Positions 24,855 to 33,741 of a stretch of 64,000 nt of DNA are shown here, piece by piece (the stretch's first letter is position 1; the number at the start of each line of letters is the position of its first letter). The DNA is taken from NCBI GenBank assembly GCA_029194665.1, contig JARFXO010000001.1, positions 744,001-808,000 of the forward strand, written 5' to 3'. A model generated the notes under the pieces. The model had not been told where the DNA came from. It searched no databases and worked only from the letters and a program-made list of their open reading frames with translations. This stretch comes from Nitrospira sp. Its GTDB lineage: Bacteria; Nitrospirota; Nitrospiria; Nitrospirales; Nitrospiraceae. Position numbers and translations under genes: made by a program.

Positions 24855-25403
24855 TTATTCTCTGGACCGCTTGGCTGAACGTCTCGGGCTGGGTTTCGTC
24901 TTGGCTGTCTTCGAATCGGTGGAGGAGAATTCCTCCAGCTCCCAGTGCTTTCTCTTCGATTTGTCCTGCTCGGCAATTACGAACACGACGTGGAATGGGG
25001 CGCTCCGGCCGTCGGCGGTCTGTCCCTTGCTCCAAGCCTCGCCGGCGTCGTCGAGGATTTCCAGCAATGTGTCGTACTCTTCTTCATCCTCTGGAAGCAC
25101 GGCTTGTGTGTCGGTAATGAGTAGGATATACCCGTTGGCCGGAAGCCACTCCAAATCAGCCAGACATTCTTCGAGTGCGTCCCAGTTGTGTCCGAAGTAA
25201 TCCGGGAAGTCGAGCGCTCGTGCGAACTCACCGAAGAGACCCGATGGAGTTCCACATTTCTTTCCTTGGATGGTACGCAAGACATACCCCGGCGGCGTTT
25301 TCACCAACCCTGAGGGTGAGGTCCCACGAGGAACGACAAGGAGAGCCGACCAGGGAGGGGTCGCATTGCAAAGATGAATCTGTAAGGTAGAGTTTCCCGC
25401 CAT
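24855..25403 (-). CDS. Barstar-family RNase inhibitor with basic tail
   Basis: 182 residues. The barstar core LFGEFARALDFPDYFGHNWD then ALEECLADLEWLPANGYILL matches the family segment that contacts barnase, including the conserved Asp/Glu after GHNWDAL. Around this are a ~50-residue N-terminal extension and a Lys/Arg/Ser-rich C-terminal tail (TAKTKPSPRRSAKRSRE). The gene lies 26 bp after a secreted RNase gene on the same strand, so the pair is likely an immunity unit in which cytosolic barstar protects against the RNase before export. Confidence 0.88.
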   Translation of the reverse strand: MAGNSTLQIHLCNATPPWSALLVVPRGTSPSGLVKTPPGYVLRTIQGKKCGTPSGLFGEFARALDFPDYFGHNWDALEECLADLEWLPANGYILLITDTQAVLPEDEEEYDTLLEILDDAGEAWSKGQTADGRSAPFHVVFVIAEQDKSKRKHWELEEFSSTDSKTAKTKPSPRRSAKRSRE

Positions 25404-25429
25404 AGAGCTGTTCTCGGTTCGAACGTTTG

Positions 25430-25858
25430 TCAGTTCAGAGGGGCAAACGTTCGGTAATGGTCTCCGGTATAGTAAGCTTTTCCGGTTCGCTGCTCGATGA
25501 CGAGTCGTTCGGCATCGCGCCTACGACCTTGTCTCTTGGGGTTAACATCATACTCTCGATAGTAGCCTCGTGGAAGACGCCGTTCCCGGTTTTGGAATTC
25601 ACGCCCTCCGACATAGCCCGGTAGCGGTATCCAGCTTCGCTCTTCGAGCTGTTTGAGCAGGTTGTAGGCTTTCCGAGGAGGTGTTGCGAGAGCGGGCGGT
25701 GGCTCGATTTGACTTGGCGGGCTGACAATGTTGTTGATATTCAGAGGCCCGTTACCAAGATCGGCAGTGGCAATGAAGACGGGGGATGCCAAGCTGAACG
25801 TGCACAGTAGGATGAGAAGACCGATGAGCCGAATCCATCTCCATCGAAGGGTGAACAC
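25430..25858 (-). CDS. Secreted guanyl-specific ribonuclease (barnase/RNase Sa type)
   Basis: 142 residues from GTG 25858 with AAGGA upstream; a longer frame to 25927 is possible. The N-terminus is a signal peptide or anchor (RWRWIRLIGLLILLCTFSLA). The mature end has the microbial ribonuclease fold: EERSWIPLPGYVGGREFQNR, GYYREYDVNP (catalytic Glu), AERLVIEQRTGKAYYTG (Arg region) and GDHYRTF (catalytic His). It cuts RNA after guanosine in this family. It is followed by the barstar gene. The target, whether competitors or environmental RNA, is unknown. Confidence 0.88.
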   Translation of the reverse strand: MFTLRWRWIRLIGLLILLCTFSLASPVFIATADLGNGPLNINNIVSPPSQIEPPPALATPPRKAYNLLKQLEERSWIPLPGYVGGREFQNRERRLPRGYYREYDVNPKRQGRRRDAERLVIEQRTGKAYYTGDHYRTFAPLN

Positions 25859-26095
25859 AGGTTCTTTTTCCTTGGCAAGACGTTGACCTGAAGGGCGACC
25901 GTAGCATTCGTTTTTCAAAAAGGTCAAACGACGCAGGAGTGATCATCTCGTTACCTGGATGTCTCTCGGTCGGTTTGCTAGAATGAGGCGGCTTAGGTCT
26001 ATATCTGAAGAAAACAGCTGTCGGATGTACCTCTGACTTGTGTCTATGCGGTATTGTGCGAGATCAATGTGTGTGTGATCTATCCGGTTAGACGC

Positions 26096-26659
26096 GTGAA
26101 TCCTTTACCCAAGCGCCTGGTCCACTATCTAGTCACCCTGGCTGTCCTCGCCTTGGCTGTCTCTTCGAACGCACAACTGAGTCCGAGCGGTTCGATGAGG
26201 CGATCTCCAGCGGAAGTGGTGAAGCGGTATGTTCTGTTGGACCGGAAGGGTGCTCGCTTAGACGCTCCGTCATTCGAAACCTTGACCCCCTATATTGATT
26301 GGAGAGAAGAACCTGCCTGGGGCCGTGTCGTTGTTGTTGAGAAAACAACCGTCCCGGAGGATTATCGAAAGTGGGAGATCCTCAACAATCTGGAAGTGAT
26401 CATTCCGGTCACCTATCATGTGCGGGGGGCGGTCTATCTGGAAACCGCCACCTTCGTCCCCGAGGAAACGACGGAAGAGGTTCGTTTTCACGTGAAGGTC
26501 GTGGAGAACTTCTGGCGCATCCTCGATCCGATGATCCCGCCGCATGTCGGACTGAAGCGGATGGTGAGCTTTGCGCGCGAAGCCGAAACCAATGAACAAG
26601 ATGAGACTCATCGTAGGATCCTTGCGGAACTCGTTGAATCTTTGCGAAAGGCAAAGTAA
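26096..26659 (+). CDS. Exported hypothetical protein, first gene of gph-M16 operon
   Basis: 187 residues from GTG 26096; the preceding frame lacks a good start. MNPLPKRLVHYLVTLAVLAL with an ending SSNAQ is a signal peptide. The mature part has AEVVKRYVLLDRKGARLDAP and VIPVTYHVRGAVYLETATFV, suggesting an NTF2-like or beta-rich fold, then a charged helical end (EQDETHRRILAELVESLRK). It overlaps the gph start by one base (TAATG), so the genes are coupled. No family name is known to me. Confidence 0.7.
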   Translation: MNPLPKRLVHYLVTLAVLALAVSSNAQLSPSGSMRRSPAEVVKRYVLLDRKGARLDAPSFETLTPYIDWREEPAWGRVVVVEKTTVPEDYRKWEILNNLEVIIPVTYHVRGAVYLETATFVPEETTEEVRFHVKVVENFWRILDPMIPPHVGLKRMVSFAREAETNEQDETHRRILAELVESLRKAK

Positions 26660-27306
26660 TGGCCCAGATCCCCGTAGACCTGCTGATTTTTGACCTCGAC
26701 GGTACGCTGATCGAATCGAAGTGGGACATCGCGCGATCCGTCAACTTCACCCTTACCGAGCTGGGGTTGCCCGAACGTCCCATTGAAGAGATCTTCGGTT
26801 TTGTCGGCGACGGCGTCAAGCGGCTACTGCGCCTTGCAGTAGGAGAGGGCAATCAGGCCAAGTTCGAGGAAGCGTTGAAAATATTTCGAAGCTACTATCT
26901 CGCCCATTGCTTGGACAGGACCAGCTTCTACCCTGGCATCGAGCCGATGCTGCAACATTTCGCCAACAAAGACAAGGCGATTGCGACCAACAAGTCGATC
27001 GAATACACCCGCGTCATTCTGAACGGCTTGGGTCCGCAACATTTTCGGTACATGGTCGGTGGAGACGATGGGTTTGGGCTGAAACCGGAGCCAGGGATGT
27101 TATTGCACATCATGGAAAAGGCAGGTGCACTGACAGAGCGGACGGTCCTCGTCGGGGACAGCACGAACGATATCAACGGAGGACATAACGCGGGTATTCG
27201 TGTCTGTGCCGTCGGATATGGAATGGGGAATCGAGCGAAGATGCAAGCTTGTGAACCAGATTGGTTCATCGAGAGGCCTGAACAATTGATGGAGATATTC
27301 GAATGA
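26659..27306 (+). CDS. gph: HAD-family phosphatase, phosphoglycolate phosphatase type
   Basis: 215 residues. HAD motif I is LLIFDLDGTLIESKWDIARS; motif II is KAIATNKSIEYTRVI; the Lys of motif III is in GFGLKPEPGM; motif IV is TVLVGDSTNDINGGHNAGIR. This pattern matches Gph and close relatives, which remove phosphate from 2-phosphoglycolate; the exact substrate is not provable from sequence. Its end overlaps the next gene by 4 bp. The cytosolic enzyme sits between exported genes, so the operon is mixed. Confidence 0.85.
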   Translation: MAQIPVDLLIFDLDGTLIESKWDIARSVNFTLTELGLPERPIEEIFGFVGDGVKRLLRLAVGEGNQAKFEEALKIFRSYYLAHCLDRTSFYPGIEPMLQHFANKDKAIATNKSIEYTRVILNGLGPQHFRYMVGGDDGFGLKPEPGMLLHIMEKAGALTERTVLVGDSTNDINGGHNAGIRVCAVGYGMGNRAKMQACEPDWFIERPEQLMEIFE

Positions 27307-28907
27307 AATCCAGATTGAGGCTGAGTGAAGCTCTTGTCCGTAAGCGGGATAAATTCCTGATTATTTGTTCGGGCATCCTCTTGAGCCTTGCTCTCAACCT
27401 TGCCCCACTTCTTGCGGGGTCGCCGAATCTTGCCGAACGTGTAATCGAGCATCGGTTGGCCAATGGGTTGACCGTGCTCATGGTCGAACGACATCAGACG
27501 CCTGTCGTTTCGATCAACATCACCTTCGCCGTGGGCGGCGTCAATGAGCAGGTCGGCCAAACCGGTCTCGCGCATCTCTACGAGCATATGGCCTTTAAGG
27601 GTACCAGGTTGGTCGGTACGACGAACTATGAGAAGGAAAAACCGATTGTAGACGAACTCGCGCTGGTCGGGACCGAGCTGGACCAACGTCAGCGTGAGCT
27701 GGCCACCAAAGGAGATGGCGCGACGGCTGAAGAGCGAGCCACGATCGAATCACTTCAAAAGCGCCTTATAGAGCTACAGGCTCAGGCCGCTCAGTATGTT
27801 GTCGGGAATGAAATGGCTCTGTTGTACCAGCGACACGGCGGGGTGGGACTCAATGCATCAACGGGCAAGGACGTGACGCGGTACATGATCAGTTTGCCGT
27901 CTAATCGGTTGCCATTGTGGGCGGCGATCGAGTCGGATCGCATGGCCAACCCTGTGTTGCGCGAGTTCTATAAAGAACGCGGTGTCGTGATGGAAGAACG
28001 GCGTCTACGTAACGACGACAGCCCGAACGGGCTGTTGTTCGAAACCTTCACGTCGGCGGCATTCCGGGCCCATAGTTATGGGGTCCCGACCATTGGATGG
28101 GGATCCGATATCCTGTCACTGACACCTGCCGCTACGGAGGCCTTCTTTAAAGCCCACTATGGTCCGGATCAAGCCACGATTGCTCTGGTCGGTGATATCA
28201 ATCCGAAAGAAGCGATTGCCTTGATCGAACAGACGTTCGGAAAGATTCCTGCCGCGCTCCCGCCGCCACCCCTGGTGACGGTCGAGCCGGAACAACGGGG
28301 TGAGCGACGAGTCGAGGTGGAATTTGATGCGGAACCGGCAATTGTCATCGGGTACCACAAACCGACCTTGGGGCATCCTGACGACGATGTGTTTGACGTG
28401 ATCGATGCGGTGCTGAGCGACGGACTCACATCTCGCTTGCATCAGACCTTGGTGCGGGAAAAACGTCTGGCTGCCTCAGCCGGGTCGGATGCGAACCATC
28501 CGGGTGTGCGTGCGCCGAATCTATTTATTTTTACGGCTACGCCGTTGGCCCCTCATACGACAGCGGAAGTAGAGGCCGCCATCTACGAGGAGATCGAGCG
28601 GTTGAAGCGTGAACCGGTTTCCTCCAAGGAGCTGGAGAAGGTGCTGAACAATTTGGATGCAGATTTGGTGCGAGGCCTGCGATCGAACAGCGGTCTGGCT
28701 TCTCAACTCGCGCTCTATCAGGCGGTGGCCGGTGATTGGCACTACATCCTGACATCTCGTGACAAGGTTGCTGCGGTCACGGCTGCCGATGTACAGCGAG
28801 TGGCGAAACAGTACTTTACCAAGTCGAATCGGACCGTCGCGGTCTTGGTGAAGAAAGGTACCGGTAATATCGTTGCGGCCATGCCGGCTGGCGAGGTGAA
28901 GCCATGA
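27303..28907 (+). CDS. M16 zinc metallopeptidase, catalytic subunit
   Basis: 534 residues. An N-terminal hydrophobic segment (FLIICSGILLSLALNLAPLL) suggests export or anchoring. The inverted zinc motif HxxEH is in GLAHLYEHMAFKG near residue 95; EMRL-type and SRLHQTLVREKRLAASAGS segments of the M16 C-terminal half follow. M16 proteins form clam-shaped peptidases for short peptides. The next gene is a second M16 protein lacking HxxEH, as in two-subunit enzymes. The start overlaps gph by 4 bp and the end overlaps the second M16 by 4 bp. Confidence 0.9.
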   Translation: MKSRLRLSEALVRKRDKFLIICSGILLSLALNLAPLLAGSPNLAERVIEHRLANGLTVLMVERHQTPVVSINITFAVGGVNEQVGQTGLAHLYEHMAFKGTRLVGTTNYEKEKPIVDELALVGTELDQRQRELATKGDGATAEERATIESLQKRLIELQAQAAQYVVGNEMALLYQRHGGVGLNASTGKDVTRYMISLPSNRLPLWAAIESDRMANPVLREFYKERGVVMEERRLRNDDSPNGLLFETFTSAAFRAHSYGVPTIGWGSDILSLTPAATEAFFKAHYGPDQATIALVGDINPKEAIALIEQTFGKIPAALPPPPLVTVEPEQRGERRVEVEFDAEPAIVIGYHKPTLGHPDDDVFDVIDAVLSDGLTSRLHQTLVREKRLAASAGSDANHPGVRAPNLFIFTATPLAPHTTAEVEAAIYEEIERLKREPVSSKELEKVLNNLDADLVRGLRSNSGLASQLALYQAVAGDWHYILTSRDKVAAVTAADVQRVAKQYFTKSNRTVAVLVKKGTGNIVAAMPAGEVKP

Positions 28908-30415
28908 GGCAGAGGTTGAGTCGGAGGAGCGTTCGCCGGGCGGGGACGGAGCTCGGCATGCTGATGATACTGCTGACGTCCGTTGCGGTCGCCTATTCAG
29001 CCGATTCGACCGTCAGCGATCCCAGAACCATGACGTTTAAGCCGGTGGAATTTTCACCACCGGAGCCGGAACGAGTCGTTCTGCACAACGGCATGGTCCT
29101 CTATCTGCTCGAAGACCATGAGCTACCCTTGGTGACGATCACGGCTACGATGCGGACCGGTAGTTGGCTCGATCCGTCCGATAAGATCGGACTGGCGGGC
29201 ATGACCGGGGCGGTGATGCGCACCGGTGGCGGTGGCGGTCTTTCGGCAGAGCAGGTTGATGCTGAACTGGAACAATTCGCGGTCGATGTGAGCATCGGAA
29301 TCGGCAGACAATCCGGATCGGCATCCCTGGACGTGCTGAGCAAGGATGTGAATCGGGGCTTGGAGATTTTTGCCGGGCTCCTGCGAGCGCCGGCGTTCGA
29401 GCCCTCTCGTGTCGAACTGGCCCGGTTGCAGGCTATGGAGGGGATCCGCCGGCGTCAGGATAATCCCGGCTCTGTCGTCAGCCGGGAATTTGCCAAGATG
29501 CTCTATGGGTCTGATCATCCGAGCGCGCGAGAAAGCTCGGTGGACTCGATCAAACACATCACCAGGGACGATCTCGTCACGTTCCATCGCAACACGATTC
29601 ACCCGAACGGTATGATCCTCGGGGTGACGGGTGACTTCAAGAGAGACGAGATGATCGCCTCTCTCGGTAAGGTCTTCGGAGATTGGAAAAAGGGAATGGT
29701 GCCGGAGCTGAAAATTTCCGATGTGCCGGAGGCGGAGTTGGTCCGACCTGTTGTCGGATTCGTCGCGAAAGATACCTCGCAGACCCATCTTCGGGTGGGA
29801 CATCTCTCGATCAAGGAGAATGATCCCGACTATGTCGCATTGGCCATCGCGAACGATATTTTGGGGGGAAGCTCATTCCGCAGCCGTCTGTTCAATGACG
29901 TGCGGTCGAAACGAGGCTTGGCCTATTCCGTCGGGAGCCGCCTCAATACCGGTATGCATGACCAAGGTATCTGGTTGATGCGAGCGGAAACCAAGTTGAT
30001 TTCCACCCAGGAAGTGATCGATCGGTTTGTGGCGAATATCGAACGGATGCGTGCCGAGTCGGTGACCGATGCAGAGCTTGCTGAAGCCAAGGAAGCGTAC
30101 GTCAATTCGTTCGTGTTTTCCTTTTCCAGTCCTTCGGCGATCGTCAGCCGGTTGGTAGAATTAGAATACGATGGATTGCCGAAGGACTTTCTGCAGCAGC
30201 TGCGCACCAAGGTGGTCAAGCTGACCAAGGAAGACGTCTTAGCGGCTGCCAAGAAACATTTGCACCCGGATCGCTTGAAGATCGTCGCCGTCGGATCAGG
30301 GGCAGCGCTGCCAAAAGCCCTTGCGGCGTTTGGGGATGTGCAGGAGATCAAACTGAGCTCGGAAGGGCAAGTTCTCTCGACAGACGAAGCGCGGCCAGGT
30401 CCCGCGTCGCCATGA
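28904..30415 (+). CDS. M16-family non-catalytic subunit
   Basis: 503 residues with a signal peptide (GMLMILLTSVAVAYSA). At the expected zinc motif position it reads GLAGMTGAVMRTGGGG, without HxxEH, so it cannot bind zinc in the usual way. RSRLFNDVRSKRGLAYSVGS and NSFVFSFSSPSAIVSRL are normal M16 C-half motifs. Such pairs of active and inactive subunits are known in M16B peptidases. Coupling by a 4-bp overlap supports a heterodimer in the periplasm. Confidence 0.9.
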   Translation: MRQRLSRRSVRRAGTELGMLMILLTSVAVAYSADSTVSDPRTMTFKPVEFSPPEPERVVLHNGMVLYLLEDHELPLVTITATMRTGSWLDPSDKIGLAGMTGAVMRTGGGGGLSAEQVDAELEQFAVDVSIGIGRQSGSASLDVLSKDVNRGLEIFAGLLRAPAFEPSRVELARLQAMEGIRRRQDNPGSVVSREFAKMLYGSDHPSARESSVDSIKHITRDDLVTFHRNTIHPNGMILGVTGDFKRDEMIASLGKVFGDWKKGMVPELKISDVPEAELVRPVVGFVAKDTSQTHLRVGHLSIKENDPDYVALAIANDILGGSSFRSRLFNDVRSKRGLAYSVGSRLNTGMHDQGIWLMRAETKLISTQEVIDRFVANIERMRAESVTDAELAEAKEAYVNSFVFSFSSPSAIVSRLVELEYDGLPKDFLQQLRTKVVKLTKEDVLAAAKKHLHPDRLKIVAVGSGAALPKALAAFGDVQEIKLSSEGQVLSTDEARPGPASP

Positions 30416-30459
30416 CACGAGGGGTCGTATGCCGATCGAGACGATTTCGTTTTCGAGTA

Positions 30460-30630
30460 TCACACCGCAATTTCGAAACGAATTCGTTCGTAGGGGACAG
30501 TCGGAGTGACGGAGTCCCTTGGTTGCGTACCCGGTCCCAGCTGTACCAGACCGAGGTCGGCGAGGAGTTTCAGATCGGCGTGCACGTTCCCTAATGAGCG
30601 CACTCCCACCTTCAGTCGTTTGACTTTCAT
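30460..30630 (-). pseudogene. Internally deleted HTH antitoxin (TumA-like)
   Basis: 56 residues from ATG 30630. It begins MKVKRLKVGVRSLG, the usual start of these MarR-like antitoxins, then jumps to NVHADLKLLADLGLVQL, which is the end of their winged helix, and closes with YERIRFEIAV. About 60 residues of the middle (the first helices of the winged helix) appear deleted in frame. It is probably a non-functional relic; no toxin remnant was identified beside it. The family match is from memory of sequence pattern. Confidence 0.5.
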
Positions 30631-30876
30631 TGTCCCAACTCCTTCTTGACTTCCGCGGCATCGTGGCGAATGTCATATCGTTTCACCAATTCATTGCCTT
30701 GATCCCCGTCGCATAGCGCGGTACTGTGAAGCGTATAAGCACCGAAGGGTGGGTTTCACCGAAGTGACCGAGTCATGGTACTCTTTATCCGGTTGATCAA
30801 TAGCGGGAGAATTTCCGAATGAGGGTTTGTCAGTTTCGGCAAGCCTAAGTGATCGCTGAACGGATAAGGCGCTCGT

Positions 30877-31719
30877 ATGCCGCTCGAAGATGATTTTTGC
30901 GACATTCTGAAGAAAGCACGCACCGGACAGGGCCTTTCGGTCGGCGATGTTGCGCGGATGACAGGATTGCCCGGCGGCGATATTACGGCGCTGGAACGTG
31001 GCGATCAGCCGCGAGACCGTGCGGAGGTGCGCGCACTCGCGAAGGCCTTGGGTCTGCGATCCGTACCACTCGAGCAAATCGCCATCGATAAGTGGGAGCC
31101 GGTTGCGCAGCACATGCCGTCGTGGGTGGACATGGTGCATGGGTCTATTCACGGATATGGTGTGCAGGGGTACATTCTGCATGATGAGGGGGAGGCGCTC
31201 CTGGTCGATACCGCCTACAACGCGCCCGCGATGCTTGATTTGCTTCGTCGGCGAGGAATGCGCCTTGTCGGCATTGCCTTGACGCATGGACATGCAGACC
31301 ATGCCGATGGCATCGAGCAGATTCTGAGCCAATATGAAGTCCCGGTGTATCTTGGACCGGAGGATGTGGGTCTGTTGAGTTGGCGGCCAGGGGCCGAGTT
31401 GCTGGTCGTGCCGGGCGATGGTTTGCCCATCCAGGTTGGGCGACGCACGGTTCATTGTATGGCGACCTCGGGCCATACGCCTGGCGGCATCTGTTATCGG
31501 CTGGATGATGCACGACACCCAGTCTGCTTTGTCGGTGATACGCTCTTTGCCGGATCAATCGGCCGGTCCAATCCCAAGGAACTGTATTCGACGCATCTCA
31601 ATTCGGTTCGCTCCCGAGTGCTCACCCTCTCACCGGACTATCGGCTCTTGCCCGGACATGGACCTGCCACGACGGTTGAGGAAGAACTCGACCATAATCC
31701 GTTTGGGGCGATTCAATAA
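30877..31719 (+). CDS. XRE helix-turn-helix fused to metallo-beta-lactamase-fold hydrolase
   Basis: 280 residues. Residues about 8-62 form an HTH domain (LKKARTGQGLSVGDVARMTG then LERGDQPRDRAEVRALAKAL). Residues about 75-270 form an MBL hydrolase: ALTHGHADHADGIEQ is HxHxDH, TSGHTPGG the next His, CFVGDTLFAGSIGRS the bridging Asp, LLPGHGPATTVEEE the last His. Glyoxalase II and other MBL proteins share this set. A regulator fused to a hydrolase is unusual. It precedes the site-2 protease gene by about 60 bp. The substrate is unknown. Confidence 0.88.
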   Translation: MPLEDDFCDILKKARTGQGLSVGDVARMTGLPGGDITALERGDQPRDRAEVRALAKALGLRSVPLEQIAIDKWEPVAQHMPSWVDMVHGSIHGYGVQGYILHDEGEALLVDTAYNAPAMLDLLRRRGMRLVGIALTHGHADHADGIEQILSQYEVPVYLGPEDVGLLSWRPGAELLVVPGDGLPIQVGRRTVHCMATSGHTPGGICYRLDDARHPVCFVGDTLFAGSIGRSNPKELYSTHLNSVRSRVLTLSPDYRLLPGHGPATTVEEELDHNPFGAIQ

Positions 31720-31781
31720 GCAGGGATTGTATGGATGGATTCGGACGACATGAACCTCGCGAGTTCGATGGAGGTCGCGTC

Positions 31782-32711
31782 ATGGAAGCGTGCGAAGAGC
31801 GGGTTCCACAATTAGCGGACCAGATAGAGGATGCTGCTGAGGAAGAGCCGTCGTTTTTCTCCAAGTGGACATTGCCGATCGTCCTCTTTCTCATGACGGT
31901 CTTTACCACCTTGTGGGCAGGGGCCTACCAAGTCTATAACGGTCCGGTGCGCGGACCTCTGAATTTTCTCCTGACCACTCCTGAGAGCCTCTGGCGGGGA
32001 ATCCCGTTTGCCGGCGCGCTGCTCTTTATCCTCACGACGCATGAGTTGGGGCATTATCTCTTGTCGAAAATCCATCGGGTGCCAGCTTCCTTGCCGCTGT
32101 TCATTCCCGGGCCTCCTCATTTCATCGGGACGTTCGGCGCCATCATCCGCATGCGAGGTCCGATTCTGAGCCGCCGCGCCTTGTTCGACATCGGGGTCGC
32201 CGGTCCCTTGGCGGGCTTCGTGGTCGCCGTCCTCGTGCTGATCGTCGGACTCAGTCTGTCCACGGTTGTGGATCGAACGGCCACCTTTGGCTTACACCTG
32301 GGCGAACCCTTGCTGCTGCAGTTCATATCGTGGCTGGTGATCGGGCCGTTACCACCAGAGGCTGATGTCGTGCTCCATCCGATCGGGTTTGCCGCCTGGT
32401 TTGGGCTCTTCGTAACCTCCCTCAATCTGCTTCCGATCGGCCAGCTCGACGGTGGCCATGTCGCATATGCCCTGTGTGGCCGGCGCCAACGGACGATGGC
32501 GCTCGCCTTTCTTCCAATTCTGTTGATCTTAGGGTTCTATGGCTGGTCAGGCTGGTTCTTGTGGGCGTTCATGGCGGGGCTGTGGGGGATCGGGCATCCT
32601 CCTGTCATGGATCCTCATGTTCCGTTGGGTCGTAACCGAACGATTGTCGGATGGATTGCCTTGGCCGTACTCGTGGTCACCTTTGCGCCGGTGCCGTTTT
32701 CCTTCCACTAA
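31782..32711 (+). CDS. Site-2 protease family (M50) membrane peptidase
   Basis: 309 residues from ATG 31782 with GGAGG about 7 bases upstream; a start at 31731 would add 17 residues. Several membrane segments are present. HELGHYLLSKI is the zinc HExxH-type motif and LLPIGQLDGGHVAYAL is the second motif (the metal-binding Asp of the S2P family). The long region between them includes VPASLPLFIPGPPHFIGTFG, as in the cyanobacterial/EGY1-like subgroup. These cut membrane-embedded substrates in regulated proteolysis. The substrate is not indicated. Confidence 0.88.
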   Translation: MEACEERVPQLADQIEDAAEEEPSFFSKWTLPIVLFLMTVFTTLWAGAYQVYNGPVRGPLNFLLTTPESLWRGIPFAGALLFILTTHELGHYLLSKIHRVPASLPLFIPGPPHFIGTFGAIIRMRGPILSRRALFDIGVAGPLAGFVVAVLVLIVGLSLSTVVDRTATFGLHLGEPLLLQFISWLVIGPLPPEADVVLHPIGFAAWFGLFVTSLNLLPIGQLDGGHVAYALCGRRQRTMALAFLPILLILGFYGWSGWFLWAFMAGLWGIGHPPVMDPHVPLGRNRTIVGWIALAVLVVTFAPVPFSFH

Positions 32712-32905
32712 CTGCTTCGTGACTTCTACCTTTTCACTCGTCCCGCCCCATACGTTTGCGGCCCGGGCCAATAGGTAGTGCTTCCAGTCATTGATCTGGG
32801 GGGGGGGATGGACCATGAATGGCTCGGCCACCCCGTGGTGTCATGGGTGAAGCCAGACTCCCACTTACCACACCGTCAGAATTTCCGGAGCCCCCTCAAT
32901 CGTCG

Positions 32906-33448
32906 TCAGAACGCCGGCTTGTCCGGTAGGCTGTCGAGGTGGAGCCGAAACGTTCCGTTCTTCGCGTCGGCCACGTAGCGCCGCAGGGCTTCGCTGACCA
33001 CGGGGAAGGCCATCGTCTCCCAGGGAATGTCGGAGAGAGGAAACATTCGGACATCCAAGCTTTCCGGTCCCGCCTGAAACGCCGGTGTCTGCATTCTGCC
33101 ACGAAACACCAGATAGACCTGTCCGATATTGGGTAGACTCAGCACGGCATAGAGCCCGGTAATGGTGACGTCTGCATGGGCCTCTTCAACTGTTTCGCGC
33201 ACCGCCGCTTGCTCAATGCTTTCGCCGAGCTCCATAAATCCAGCCGGAAACGTCCACAACCCTAGCCGAGGTTCAATGGCCCGTCGGCACAAGAGGATTT
33301 TATCCTCCCATTCCGGAATACAACCTGCGACGATTTTTGGATTGTGATAATGAATGCGTTCGCACTGGTCGCACACGTGCCTGGGCAAGGTGTCCCCGAG
33401 AGGAATTTTATGCGTCACCGTTGCGCCACAGTGGCTGCAATAGTTCAT
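32906..33448 (-). CDS. NUDIX hydrolase with N-terminal zinc ribbon
   Basis: 180 residues from ATG 33448; the longer frame to 33517 has no supported start. The zinc ribbon is CSHCG near the start and CDQCERIHYHNP about 22 residues later. The NUDIX box is GFMELGESIEQAAVRETVEE, complete. This arrangement resembles NudC-like NADH pyrophosphatases or ADP-ribose pyrophosphatases of the 'zinc-ribbon NUDIX' type. Substrate is unproven. It is convergent with the S2P gene and divergent from lon by about 300 bp, which contains the lon promoter. Confidence 0.88.
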   Translation of the reverse strand: MNYCSHCGATVTHKIPLGDTLPRHVCDQCERIHYHNPKIVAGCIPEWEDKILLCRRAIEPRLGLWTFPAGFMELGESIEQAAVRETVEEAHADVTITGLYAVLSLPNIGQVYLVFRGRMQTPAFQAGPESLDVRMFPLSDIPWETMAFPVVSEALRRYVADAKNGTFRLHLDSLPDKPAF

Positions 33449-33702
33449 GAGAACTTGCTTCGGGTGGTTCTCGTTAGGAATACAATACGGATAGCACAAA
33501 TACGCTGCGCTTTGCACACCGGCGTCAAGCCTTGGCCCCGAGCGATGCCTGCGAAAACGAGCGGCCTGCCGGAAAACAGGTGATGACCGCGAGTGGAAAG
33601 AAACCTTTCAAGATCACCGGGATACAGCGATACGAGCTTCCGGGAGTTATTGCTTGTCCTAAATTCTTTCCCTTGACTTCCACGCAAGGAAACCTATCAG
33701 GT

Positions 33703-33711
33703 TGTTATAAT
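33703..33711 (+). promoter_or_regulatory. Extended -10 promoter candidate for lon
   Basis: TGTTATAAT is a consensus extended -10 (TGnTATAAT) 31 bp upstream of the lon ATG. TTGACT at 33673-33678 is too far away (27 bp) to be its -35. No sigma-32-like pair was seen. Confidence 0.5.
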
Positions 33712-33741
33712 GTCTTGAACGTCGAGCAAGGATGGACTCCT

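Noticed and set aside
33532..33741. Longer Lon N-terminus
   Set aside because: The extension crosses the extended -10 promoter and lacks similarity to Lon starts; the ATG at 33742 gives the usual N-domain.
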